Assembly: GCA_018066285.1 (NCBI GenBank) | Contig: JAGHRS010000003.1 | Location: 118,767-182,766, forward strand | DNA from: Candidatus Treponema caballi | GTDB taxonomy: Bacteria > Spirochaetota > Spirochaetia > Treponematales > Treponemataceae | Direction: 5' to 3' | DNA length: 64,000 bases | Part shown: piece by piece, positions 43,951 through 51,767 of the stretch | Numbering within the stretch: position 1 is the stretch's first letter | Layout: every line of letters starts with the position of its first letter | Made by a program: the position numbers and the translations under genes | The notes under the pieces: model-generated | The model's input: the letters and a program-made list of their open reading frames with translations, nothing else | The model's database searches: none | What the model was told of the DNA's origin: nothing

Positions 43951-44844
43951 ATGAGATTTGATTTAAACGAAGAAATTCGCAATCAGATTATTTTCTCGAT
44001 GGAAGACCAGGGAAATTCATACGTTTTTGATTCAGTGGAGCTTAAAGCAGTCCCCGTTTCAAGCGCAACAAAAGAAGAAGACCGTTTTTACAAAATCCCG
44101 GAATGGGGCTCTATCAACGGTTTCAAACTGATGGAGCGCTTTGTCGGTCTGCTCAGGAATCCGCTGGCACGGGAAGCGCTCCGGGAAGTTCTTTTTTCCG
44201 GTAAAGGCGTATTCCGCAATTTCAAGAAGGTTCTGAAAGAGTACCCTGAAGTCGAACGGCTCTGGTATACATTCAAGGAACGGGAAATGAACCGTCTTAT
44301 CCTTGACTGGTACAACACGCTGTGCGAATCATGGGGACTGGAAAAACTCGAAGAAGAACCTGAAGAAACGGATGATCTCGTGCATGATGATTTTATTTTC
44401 AGGGATGGAGATTCTGAACAGGATTCAGAGAACATTTTCATCTGTGCCGATACCTGGCTGCAGGAAATCGAGCATCAGTATCCCGGAGAACTGGGAATTG
44501 TTCTTGGCGAATTATGGCAGAATCAGCGGTACGCATATGACGCTGAAGCAGAAAAAGTTCTGATTGCTGAAACTGTTGACGGAGATTTTGCAGGATACAT
44601 TTCAGTGGCGCCATTTTTTGAAAATGCGCCTCACACGGCAGTGCTTACCATGCTGTTCGTTCAGCCCAGATACCGGGGGCTCGGAATCGGACGCGAATTA
44701 CTCACCCAATGCCTTTCCAGGCTGAAAAACCAGCAAGTTCATTGGGCGACAGTTGCTAATGCAATAATTCCGGTATCAGCAGCGCATATTCTGCGCGATT
44801 GCGGTTTTACCCAGATTGGAACTGGGTTCATCGCGAATTTGTAA
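43951..44844 (+). CDS. UPF0158-like domain fused to GNAT acetyltransferase
   Basis: 297 aa. Residues about 1-130 resemble the UPF0158 family (IRNQIIFSMEDQ, RFYKIPEWGSINGFKLMERF, LSGKGVFRNFKKVLKEYPEVERLW cut to landmarks FSGKGVFRNFK and WYTFKERE). Residues about 145-297 are a GNAT domain (FICADTWL, TMLFVQPRYRGLGIGRELL with the acetyl-CoA loop, then LRDCGFTQIGTGF). The substrate is unknown. No Shine-Dalgarno is seen; the promoter lies right at the start. Confidence 0.75.
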   Translation: MRFDLNEEIRNQIIFSMEDQGNSYVFDSVELKAVPVSSATKEEDRFYKIPEWGSINGFKLMERFVGLLRNPLAREALREVLFSGKGVFRNFKKVLKEYPEVERLWYTFKEREMNRLILDWYNTLCESWGLEKLEEEPEETDDLVHDDFIFRDGDSEQDSENIFICADTWLQEIEHQYPGELGIVLGELWQNQRYAYDAEAEKVLIAETVDGDFAGYISVAPFFENAPHTAVLTMLFVQPRYRGLGIGRELLTQCLSRLKNQQVHWATVANAIIPVSAAHILRDCGFTQIGTGFIANL

Positions 44845-44860
44845 AACCAAGGAGAAAGCC

Positions 44861-45580
44861 GTGAACGAAGATCGGTTTGTAGAACTGCTCCGCAATGCCG
44901 TTGAAGCAGTAAAAAGTGAAGAAGATCCAGTAGAACTTAACCAGCTCAGAAAGGTCTACAAGAAGAATGTGCCTCTCGCACTCCGTATGTATGTAGCTGC
45001 ATATCTTGCAAAGAATGCAACAGGTGAAGACAAGGGTGGCAGACGTAACCGCCGCGATGACAACCGTTCACGCGGACGCAACCAGGAACGCACACAGCGC
45101 GAATCAAGAGCAGAAAGAGAGCCACGCGAGCCTGCAACACCACGCGTACAGATTGACGAAGCACTTGCAACAACAATTTTCATCAGCATCGGAAGAAACC
45201 GCAAGGTATTCCCACGCGACCTTATCGGCCTTATCGTTCAGAATGCAAACATCGAGCGCGACCGCATCGGCGACATCCGCGTTCTCGACAACTACTCATT
45301 TGTTCAGCTCTACACAGACGATTGTCCTACAGTCATCTCAGCACTCGATGGCTTTGAATACCGCGGCCGCAAGCTGACCGTAAGCTATTCACGCAAGAAG
45401 ACAGATGAAGAAGTTGCAGCATCAGCTTCTCCAGCTCCAGCAGCAGAAGCAAACGCCAACACTGTTGAAGTTTCTGTAACTGATACAACTGAAGAAGAGG
45501 AGATGAGCGCAGAAGACGCAGCTGCTTTCCAGGCTGCAACTGCCGCCGCTGACAAAGCAGGCAACTCATTCTTAATCTAA
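44861..45580 (+). CDS. RNA-binding protein with DbpA-type C-terminal RNA-binding domain
   Basis: 239 aa starting at GTG 44861, preceded by AAGGAG; an in-frame ATG at 44816 lies in the previous gene. Residues 1-50 are helical. Residues 55-100 are an Arg-rich, RG/RE-type basic tract (GGRRNRRDDNRSRGRN). Residues about 105-180 match the DbpA RNA-binding fold (TTIFISIGRNRKVFPRDLIGLI, then IGDIRVLDNYSFVQL and YRGRKLTVSYSRKK), the domain by which DEAD-box DbpA docks on 23S rRNA. There is no helicase part. The C-terminus is Ala/Glu-rich. Confidence 0.8.
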   Translation: MNEDRFVELLRNAVEAVKSEEDPVELNQLRKVYKKNVPLALRMYVAAYLAKNATGEDKGGRRNRRDDNRSRGRNQERTQRESRAEREPREPATPRVQIDEALATTIFISIGRNRKVFPRDLIGLIVQNANIERDRIGDIRVLDNYSFVQLYTDDCPTVISALDGFEYRGRKLTVSYSRKKTDEEVAASASPAPAAEANANTVEVSVTDTTEEEEMSAEDAAAFQAATAAADKAGNSFLI

Positions 45581-45581
45581 G

Positions 45582-46277
45582 ATGAAGATAACAGGTATTC
45601 AGACCGGATACCTGGGTACCAATACATGGATCGTCCCCGTTGCAGACTCCTGCGGCGGGGCGTTTTTTGTTACGGACCCGGGTGGCGATTCACGCGATGC
45701 AGCGTACATAACAAAGGTTCTCGAAAAACTGGCGCCTGCCCCGCACGTTGCCGCTTTCATCATGACACACGGTCACTTTGACCACGTCGGCGCTCTGCCG
45801 TTCCTGCATGAAACGTTCCCTGATGCCGCCGTTGCCATTCACGGAAATGATGCCGCGTACCTCGGGACAGCAGCGGGTCAGCTTCACATAGAAGACTTTA
45901 CTGCACTGCGCCTTGCTGACTACGTTGAGGAAACGCTTGATGGCCACCCGCTGCCGGAAGCGACCGAGCTTTTGACAGAAGGCGGCGTCCTGCCCTTTGC
46001 CCCGGAATGGAAGGTCATCCATACGCCGGGACACTCACCGGGTTCTGTCTGCCTGTACTGCGAAGACGCCGCGCCCCTGCTTGATGAAAGCGAAGTTTCA
46101 CGCGGCATAAAGCACATTCTGCTTTCAGGCGACACGCTTTTTGACGGCGCTTTCGGCAGGACAGACCTGCGTGGCGGCAGCGATGCTGAAATGCGGCATT
46201 CGCTTGACCGGCTGAGCACAGTAATCCCGCAGGGAACACTCGTCCTGCCCGGGCACGGCGGATCATTCCAACTTTGA
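45582..46277 (+). CDS. MBL-fold metallo-hydrolase (glyoxalase II-like)
   Basis: 231 aa, starting 1 nt after the RNA-binding protein. Metal motif THGHFDHVGAL (HxHxDH), then HTPGHSPGSVCLY, LSGDTLFDGAFGRTDL and LPGHGG: the full set of glyoxalase II-type ligands. It probably hydrolyses a thioester or similar small substrate; the specific one is not clear. Upstream context suggests the same transcript as the RNA-binding protein. Confidence 0.85.
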   Translation: MKITGIQTGYLGTNTWIVPVADSCGGAFFVTDPGGDSRDAAYITKVLEKLAPAPHVAAFIMTHGHFDHVGALPFLHETFPDAAVAIHGNDAAYLGTAAGQLHIEDFTALRLADYVEETLDGHPLPEATELLTEGGVLPFAPEWKVIHTPGHSPGSVCLYCEDAAPLLDESEVSRGIKHILLSGDTLFDGAFGRTDLRGGSDAEMRHSLDRLSTVIPQGTLVLPGHGGSFQL

Positions 46278-46302
46278 CAACTCAACGTTAATTGGCTACA
46301 AT
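46274..46302 (+). promoter_or_regulatory. Near-consensus promoter abutting the lipoprotein gene
   Basis: TTGACA at 46274-46279 (overlapping the MBL stop), 17-bp spacer, TACAAT at 46297-46302, 6 nt before the ATG at 46309. Initiation is expected on or next to the A of the ATG. Confidence 0.65.
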
Positions 46303-46308
46303 GTATCT

Positions 46309-47067
46309 ATGAAGAAAATTGTGTTGTGTCTGTGTTTCCTGGCACTTATCCTTTCAGGCTGCTCAAATAAGCAGAAAGAATCCGGCATTTCAGACACAGA
46401 ACCACAAATCCCCATCCCGCAGGAAGAAATCCTTGAACTGCCAAAATGGATTCCAGGCGATTATCCGCGTGTCGCAGTCTTTTTTGGCTATGGTTATCAG
46501 ACAGAAGAAGAACAGGCCCCTGTCCTTGCAGAACTCGCAAAAGAATTCGGCCTTATTCAGGAACAGGGACTTATTGTTCCTTTTTCATTCCCTGATGTCT
46601 ATTACACAAATAAAAAGGTTTCATCCTCATTCATCATTGACTATCTTAAAGAGTACGACCTTATGGCTCTCATCCTCGTAGGAAGTCCTGACAGAATTCA
46701 CTATTCACTCGCAGATTTACAGGATGAAGAAGTAACATATCCCATATTCTCCATATTTCCACAGGATGATGTTACTGGAACAGAAGCCGGTTCTTTCCTC
46801 GTTCTGGACTGGCATGAATCCGCAAGTGAAGAAGGAGATGAAGAGCTTGAGAATGCAGGATTTACGGGTGACCTCGGAAATATCCTGATACCACTCATCC
46901 ACACGATAAAAGGAAACATCCGGAAAGGAATTCAGGAAAATGCCGCTGCTTTTGCAGATGAACTTGCACGCCAGATGAAAGATACTATGCCCGGTATAAC
47001 TATCAGACATTATGTGGATCCGGAAACAGGCATAAAAGCTTTCAATCACTTTGTACTCGGAGCTTAG
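46309..47067 (+). CDS. Lipoprotein, function unknown
   Basis: 252 aa. Signal sequence with lipobox LSGC (Cys18) after KKIVLCLCFLALI, so likely lipid-anchored. The mature region shows VAVFFGYGYQTEEEQAPVLAEL and YDLMALILVGSPDRIHYSL, a Rossmann-like alternation reminiscent of type I binding proteins. Not identified. It is 2 nt before the phosphoesterase gene and probably co-transcribed. Confidence 0.75.
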   Translation: MKKIVLCLCFLALILSGCSNKQKESGISDTEPQIPIPQEEILELPKWIPGDYPRVAVFFGYGYQTEEEQAPVLAELAKEFGLIQEQGLIVPFSFPDVYYTNKKVSSSFIIDYLKEYDLMALILVGSPDRIHYSLADLQDEEVTYPIFSIFPQDDVTGTEAGSFLVLDWHESASEEGDEELENAGFTGDLGNILIPLIHTIKGNIRKGIQENAAAFADELARQMKDTMPGITIRHYVDPETGIKAFNHFVLGA

Positions 47068-47069
47068 TA

Positions 47070-47783
47070 ATGAACGCACTGATTCAACAGGAAAACGGTC
47101 TCATTGGTTCTGAAAAAGACATAGCTGCTCTTGCTGAAAAAGCAAAAGCACGTCTGCTTGTTATTTCCGATTCACACGGAGAATATGAAGTTTTTCAGAA
47201 AATTGTCGAAGATTTTGGTCCTGACTCAGACGCGCTTGTTTTCTGTGGAGATGGAGCCTGCGACATCCTGGAGCTTATGAAAGAAGCGCGGAATGATGAA
47301 AAACTGCGCGCTGTCATTCCTCCGGTCATTGCATTTGTCCGCGGAAATGGTGATGCACCGCTGTATCGCGTACCATTTGATGCAGAAGAAGATGTGCGTG
47401 CTGCAGAAGACCCATCCCTTCCACCCGTCCTAAAGCAGCTTTCTGTTCCAGACAGAATTGTTTTCTCTGCTGCAGGCCGCTCCATTTTTGTCGTTCACGG
47501 ACATCACCACAACGTAGACTGGGGTGTCGACACACTTTCCATGCTCGCCGGTACCAATGATGCAGACCTGATTTTCTACGGACATACACATCGGCCATAT
47601 CAGGAAGAAGCAGGCGGCTCTCTCATCCTTAATCCAGGCAGCTGTTCCCGTCCACGCGGCAGTCCGTTCCCGTCATTCGCATCAGTCGCATTCCCGGGCT
47701 CAACGGAGCGCTTTGAAACTGAGTACTTCACCATGGACAGAAACATTTTCGGCCTCATGACATTTACTCCGTTTTCAATCTGA
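47070..47783 (+). CDS. YfcE-type metallophosphoesterase
   Basis: 237 aa. Calcineurin-like metal motifs in order: VISDSHGEYEVF, FCGDGACDIL, VRGNGDAP, VVHGHHHNVDWG and YGHTHRPYQEE followed by LNPGSCSRPRG. YfcE/MJ0936-type enzymes are small phosphodiesterases; the physiological substrate is unknown. The N-terminal 25 residues precede the fold. It pairs with the lipoprotein gene. Confidence 0.88.
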   Translation: MNALIQQENGLIGSEKDIAALAEKAKARLLVISDSHGEYEVFQKIVEDFGPDSDALVFCGDGACDILELMKEARNDEKLRAVIPPVIAFVRGNGDAPLYRVPFDAEEDVRAAEDPSLPPVLKQLSVPDRIVFSAAGRSIFVVHGHHHNVDWGVDTLSMLAGTNDADLIFYGHTHRPYQEEAGGSLILNPGSCSRPRGSPFPSFASVAFPGSTERFETEYFTMDRNIFGLMTFTPFSI

Positions 47784-47894
47784 CCTTCTGAAAACATTTT
47801 CCCTGAATTTCCCTTTTTTCGACTTCAGTATCTTTAAATTTCTTTAGTATTTTTATAAAATCAGTGTATATCACTAAAAAGGAAAGGTATAACT

Positions 47895-49379
47895 ATGAAC
47901 TTAGAAGCATTCGCTTTTGCCGTTTACCTGCTTATCGTTCTTGCAGTAGGTATCTACTTCTTCATCAAAGGCAAAGATGAAAGCGGCGATAAATCCTACT
48001 TCCTGGGTGGCCGTGCAATGAACGGTATGGTCGCAGCCCTTTCTGCCGGCGCGTCTGACATGAGCGCATGGGTTCTCATGGGTCTGCCTGGCGCAATCTA
48101 TCTGTATGGTATGGGTCAGGTCTGGATTTCAGTCGGCCTTCTTATCGGTACAATCTGTGCATGGATTTTCGTAGCTCCACGCCTGCGCCGTTTCTCAATT
48201 ACTGCAAATGACTCAATCACCATTCCGCAGTTCCTGACAAACCGCTTCCTCTCAAAGAGCAAGGCACTGCAGATTATCTGTGCAGTCATCTTCATCGTTG
48301 CATACTGCATTTACGCAGCTTCTTCAATCGTTGCCTGCGGCGACCTGTTCAACTCAGTTCTCGGCTGGGACAAGTCAGTCGCTATGATCGGTTCTACAAT
48401 CGTCATTCTGGTGTACACATTCCTCGGCGGATTCAACGCTGTCTGCTGGACAGACTTCTTCCAGGGCCTCTTAATGCTGCTTGCTCTCATGACAGCTCCT
48501 ATCGTAGCTGTTTTCGTCATGAAGACACCTGGCTTTGTTCCAGAAGCAGCTGTCATAACTCCTGAAAACTACTACAACATCCTTTCTTCAGGAAAGTTTG
48601 ACTGGAAATCAATTGCGGATATTCTCTCCGGTCTTGGCTGGGGTCTCGGCTACTTCGGCATGCCTCATATCCTCATCCGCTACATGTCAATCAAGTCTGA
48701 AAAGGAAATGAAGAAGTCACGCATCATCGGTTCAGGCTGGACAACACTCATCCTGCTCATGGCAACAATCGTCGCACTGACAGGCCATAACTTCCTTGGT
48801 TCTGCTCTTGAGGCAGGAAGCGAAAGCAAAGTCTTCATCGTCATGGTCCGTAAGCTTTTCCCGAGCCTGCTCGCCGGTATCCTGCTTTCAGCAATTCTTG
48901 CTGCCTCCATGAGTACTGCTGACTCACAGCTGCTTGCTTCTGCTTCCGCATTTGCTTCTGACGTATACAAGCCGATCTTCAGAAAAGACGCTTCTGATAA
49001 GGAAATGCTCTGGGTTGGTCGTGTCATCGTTCTCGTCATTTCTGTAATTGCATACTTCATTGCAGCTAACCCGAACTGTGGCGGAATCATGAATCTGGTT
49101 TCAAATGCGTGGGGTGCATTCGGTGCTGCTTTCGGCCCGACAATCATCCTGTCACTGTACTGGAAACGCTTCACCTATAAGGGTGCAATCGCCGGTATCG
49201 TAACCGGATTCGTTGTTGACGTCCTGTGGCTCGAATTCCTTTCAGGTACAGGCCTCTATGAAATCATTCCTGGCTTCATCTGCTCACTGATTGTTGCAGT
49301 TATCGTAACAAAGTGCGACAAAGAACCATCTGATGACGTCAAGGCTCTGTTCGACAAGTCACTCAAGCCAACTGACTAA
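47895..49379 (+). CDS. putP: Sodium/proline symporter
   Basis: 494 aa with about 13 hydrophobic helices. Solute:sodium symporter family signs: SYFLGGRAMNGMVAALSAGASDMSAWVLMGLPG near 33-65 (landmarks FLGGR and SDMSAW), TFLGGFNAVCWTDFFQG, and SAILAASMSTADSQLLAS, the sodium-site segment. These fit PutP best. GGAAAGG precedes the ATG. It complements proABC at 38639-41591: proline can be both made and imported. A terminator follows. Confidence 0.92.
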   Translation: MNLEAFAFAVYLLIVLAVGIYFFIKGKDESGDKSYFLGGRAMNGMVAALSAGASDMSAWVLMGLPGAIYLYGMGQVWISVGLLIGTICAWIFVAPRLRRFSITANDSITIPQFLTNRFLSKSKALQIICAVIFIVAYCIYAASSIVACGDLFNSVLGWDKSVAMIGSTIVILVYTFLGGFNAVCWTDFFQGLLMLLALMTAPIVAVFVMKTPGFVPEAAVITPENYYNILSSGKFDWKSIADILSGLGWGLGYFGMPHILIRYMSIKSEKEMKKSRIIGSGWTTLILLMATIVALTGHNFLGSALEAGSESKVFIVMVRKLFPSLLAGILLSAILAASMSTADSQLLASASAFASDVYKPIFRKDASDKEMLWVGRVIVLVISVIAYFIAANPNCGGIMNLVSNAWGAFGAAFGPTIILSLYWKRFTYKGAIAGIVTGFVVDVLWLEFLSGTGLYEIIPGFICSLIVAVIVTKCDKEPSDDVKALFDKSLKPTD

Positions 49380-49412
49380 GCAGATTACAGCATACGCTGT
49401 TTAATCCTGATG

Positions 49413-49449
49413 AAAGCCGGTAGCTCTTCGTGAGCCGCCGGCTTTTTTT
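49413..49449 (+). terminator. Terminator after putP
   Basis: AAAGCCGG (49413-49420) pairs with CCGGCTTT (49438-49445) with an inner GCTC/GAGC pairing and a T-run. Confidence 0.85.
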
Positions 49450-49451
49450 AT

Positions 49452-49480
49452 TTGCGTAACCGCTCAAATAATGCTACCAT
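49452..49480 (+). promoter_or_regulatory. glgX promoter, predicted leaderless
   Basis: TTGCGT at 49452-49457, 17-bp spacer, extended TGCTACCAT with -10 TACCAT at 49475-49480, 6 nt before the ATG at 49487. Confidence 0.5.
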
Positions 49481-49486
49481 TTCCCT

Positions 49487-51628
49487 ATGAATAAGATAAA
49501 TGTATATGATGGCGCACCGTTTCCTTATGGCGCGTCAGTACAAGGCAATACCGTAAACTTCTGTGTCTTTTCCCGCAATGCCACAAGTGTCACTCTCGAC
49601 CTTTTCGCAGAAGAGCATTCTGCATCCCCATATTTTTCGTACACCTTTGACCCGGCCCGCAACAAGACCGGCGATTTATGGCATGTCGCGCTGACAGGAC
49701 TTCCTGAAAACGCCCTGTACCTGTATCGCGTAGACGGTCCGTTTGAGCCTTCCCGCGGTCACCGCTTCAACAAAAACGCATACCTTATAGATCCGTATGC
49801 AAAAGCACTCACCTGCACATCCCTTTTCGGTAATCTGCCGCCAGATTTCGTCGTTCCCATGGACAAGACGGATATTCTTACAGGCCGTCTGATTGATCCG
49901 GCGAACTTTCCAAAGTGCGTCGTCGTGCGTGATGAGTTTGACTGGCAGGGCGACCGTCCGCTGAACTATCCGCTCAGGAAAAGCGTAATCTATGAAACGC
50001 ACCTTCGCGGCTTTACAGCGAACAAGTCTTCCAACGTACAGCACCCGGGAACGTACCGGGGCCTTATTGAAAAGATTCCGTATCTGAAAGAGCTTGGTGT
50101 TACAAGCGTGGAGCTGCTTCCTATCCAGGAGTTTGATGAGAAAGAGAACACGAACGTTAATCCGCGAACTGGTGAACGGCTCGAAAACTACTGGGGCTAC
50201 AGCACCATGGCCTTCTTTGCGCCAAAAGCTTCGTACGCAGCGGATAAGACTCCGGGCAGCGTTGTGACTGAATTCAAGGAAATGGTGCGCGAAATGCACA
50301 AGGCCGGGCTCGAAGTCATTCTCGACATTGTCTTCAACCACACGGCAGAAGGCAACGAACACGGCATCACGATGAGCTTCCGCGGCTTTGACAACAGCAT
50401 CTACTACATCCTTGAAGATTCCAGCCGGCAGTACTATTCCAACTATTCCGGATGCGGCAACACCATGAACTGCAACCATCCTGTCATGCGGACGTTCATC
50501 ATAGACTGTCTGCACTACTGGGTCACCGAAATGCACGTTGACGGTTTCCGCTTTGATCTTGGCTCCATACTCGGACGCGACGGAAAAGGCCGGCTGCTTG
50601 AAAACCCGCCGATTCTTGAGCGCATTGCAGAAGACCCGCTGCTTCGTAACACGAAAGTCATAGCCGAAGCCTGGGATGCGGGCGGCGCCTATCAGGTGGG
50701 AAGTTTCCCGGGTGGCCGCTGGGCAGAATGGAACGACCGCTTCAGAGACGATGTACGCAAGTTCTGGAGAGGCGACGACGGCATGTGCAGTGCTTTCGCC
50801 ACCCGACTCACCGGCTCTTCTGACCTGTACCTGCGCGACGGCAGAAAGCCCTTCCACTCCATCAACTATCTGACGAGCCACGACGGATTCACGCTCAACG
50901 ATCTCGTTTCCTACAACGGCAAGCACAATGATGACAACGGCGAAAACAACCACGACGGCTCTGACAGCAACTGCAGCTATAATTACGGCTTTGAAGGCCC
51001 TTCAAGCAACCCGAAGATAGAGGAATTACGTTCACGGCAGATAAAGAACTACATCCTGACTATGATGGTTTCCCAGGGAACGCCTATGCTGCTTGGAGGC
51101 GACGAGTTCCGGCGCACTCAGAACGGCAACAATAACGCGTACTGCCAGAACAACGAGCTTTCCTGGCTCAACTGGGAAAACCAGGAAACGTACGCAGATG
51201 TCCTCCGTTTCTCAAAAATGATGACGGCGTTCCGTCTCAGACACCCGGCGTTCATGCGTCCTGAGTTTTTCCAGGGTGAAAACTGCCCGCATTTCACGCT
51301 GCCGGATATCACCTGGTATGCAGAAGACGGCAACGCGCCTGACTGGGAAAAGCTCAACCATTTCATCGCATTCCGCATAATCGGGACGAAAGCGGCTATT
51401 GTTGCCGACACTGACGACGCGGATTTCTTCATCATGTGCAACGCTTCCCTCAAGGATAAGACAGTGCGGCTTCCTGCAGCACCACGCGGCAAAAAGTGGT
51501 TCCGCGTCGTGGACACTTCAGCGCCTTCACCGGAAGATATTCTTGAACCAGGCAAAGAAGAGCAGCTCAACGTTCAGACGCGCTACGTGCTTCCAAGCCG
51601 TTCCGCAGCACTTTTGATAAGCAGATGA
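49487..51628 (+). CDS. glgX: Glycogen debranching enzyme (isoamylase-type GH13)
   Basis: 713 aa. Cleaves alpha-1,6 branches of glycogen or limit dextrin. N-terminal CBM48 domain (FPYGASVQGNTVNFCVFS, then RVDGPFEPSRGHRFN). GH13 motifs: VIYETHLRGF, DIVFNHTAEGNE (region I), GFRFDLGSILGRD (nucleophile Asp), VIAEAWDAGG (acid/base Glu), LTSHDGFTLNDLVSY (region IV) and QGTPMLLGGDEFRRTQ. Typical length. Followed by glgP, with a separate promoter region between. Confidence 0.94.
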   Translation: MNKINVYDGAPFPYGASVQGNTVNFCVFSRNATSVTLDLFAEEHSASPYFSYTFDPARNKTGDLWHVALTGLPENALYLYRVDGPFEPSRGHRFNKNAYLIDPYAKALTCTSLFGNLPPDFVVPMDKTDILTGRLIDPANFPKCVVVRDEFDWQGDRPLNYPLRKSVIYETHLRGFTANKSSNVQHPGTYRGLIEKIPYLKELGVTSVELLPIQEFDEKENTNVNPRTGERLENYWGYSTMAFFAPKASYAADKTPGSVVTEFKEMVREMHKAGLEVILDIVFNHTAEGNEHGITMSFRGFDNSIYYILEDSSRQYYSNYSGCGNTMNCNHPVMRTFIIDCLHYWVTEMHVDGFRFDLGSILGRDGKGRLLENPPILERIAEDPLLRNTKVIAEAWDAGGAYQVGSFPGGRWAEWNDRFRDDVRKFWRGDDGMCSAFATRLTGSSDLYLRDGRKPFHSINYLTSHDGFTLNDLVSYNGKHNDDNGENNHDGSDSNCSYNYGFEGPSSNPKIEELRSRQIKNYILTMMVSQGTPMLLGGDEFRRTQNGNNNAYCQNNELSWLNWENQETYADVLRFSKMMTAFRLRHPAFMRPEFFQGENCPHFTLPDITWYAEDGNAPDWEKLNHFIAFRIIGTKAAIVADTDDADFFIMCNASLKDKTVRLPAAPRGKKWFRVVDTSAPSPEDILEPGKEEQLNVQTRYVLPSRSAALLISR

Positions 51629-51767
51629 AAAGTTTCTGTAAATAATATCTGTATCGCGTAGTTTTTTCCCTTTCTCTTTCGTATAAATGCGTTATAATGC
51701 AAAATGCAGGTTCTGCCCGCTTTTTTCCGCTGACCTGTATCAGCTCGTTCCAAGGAGAATACAAAAA

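Noticed and set aside
49676..50953. 425-aa open frame antisense to glgX
   Set aside because: Shadow of a codon-biased gene; glgX has all GH13 motifs and the antisense product has no recognisable domain or start signals.
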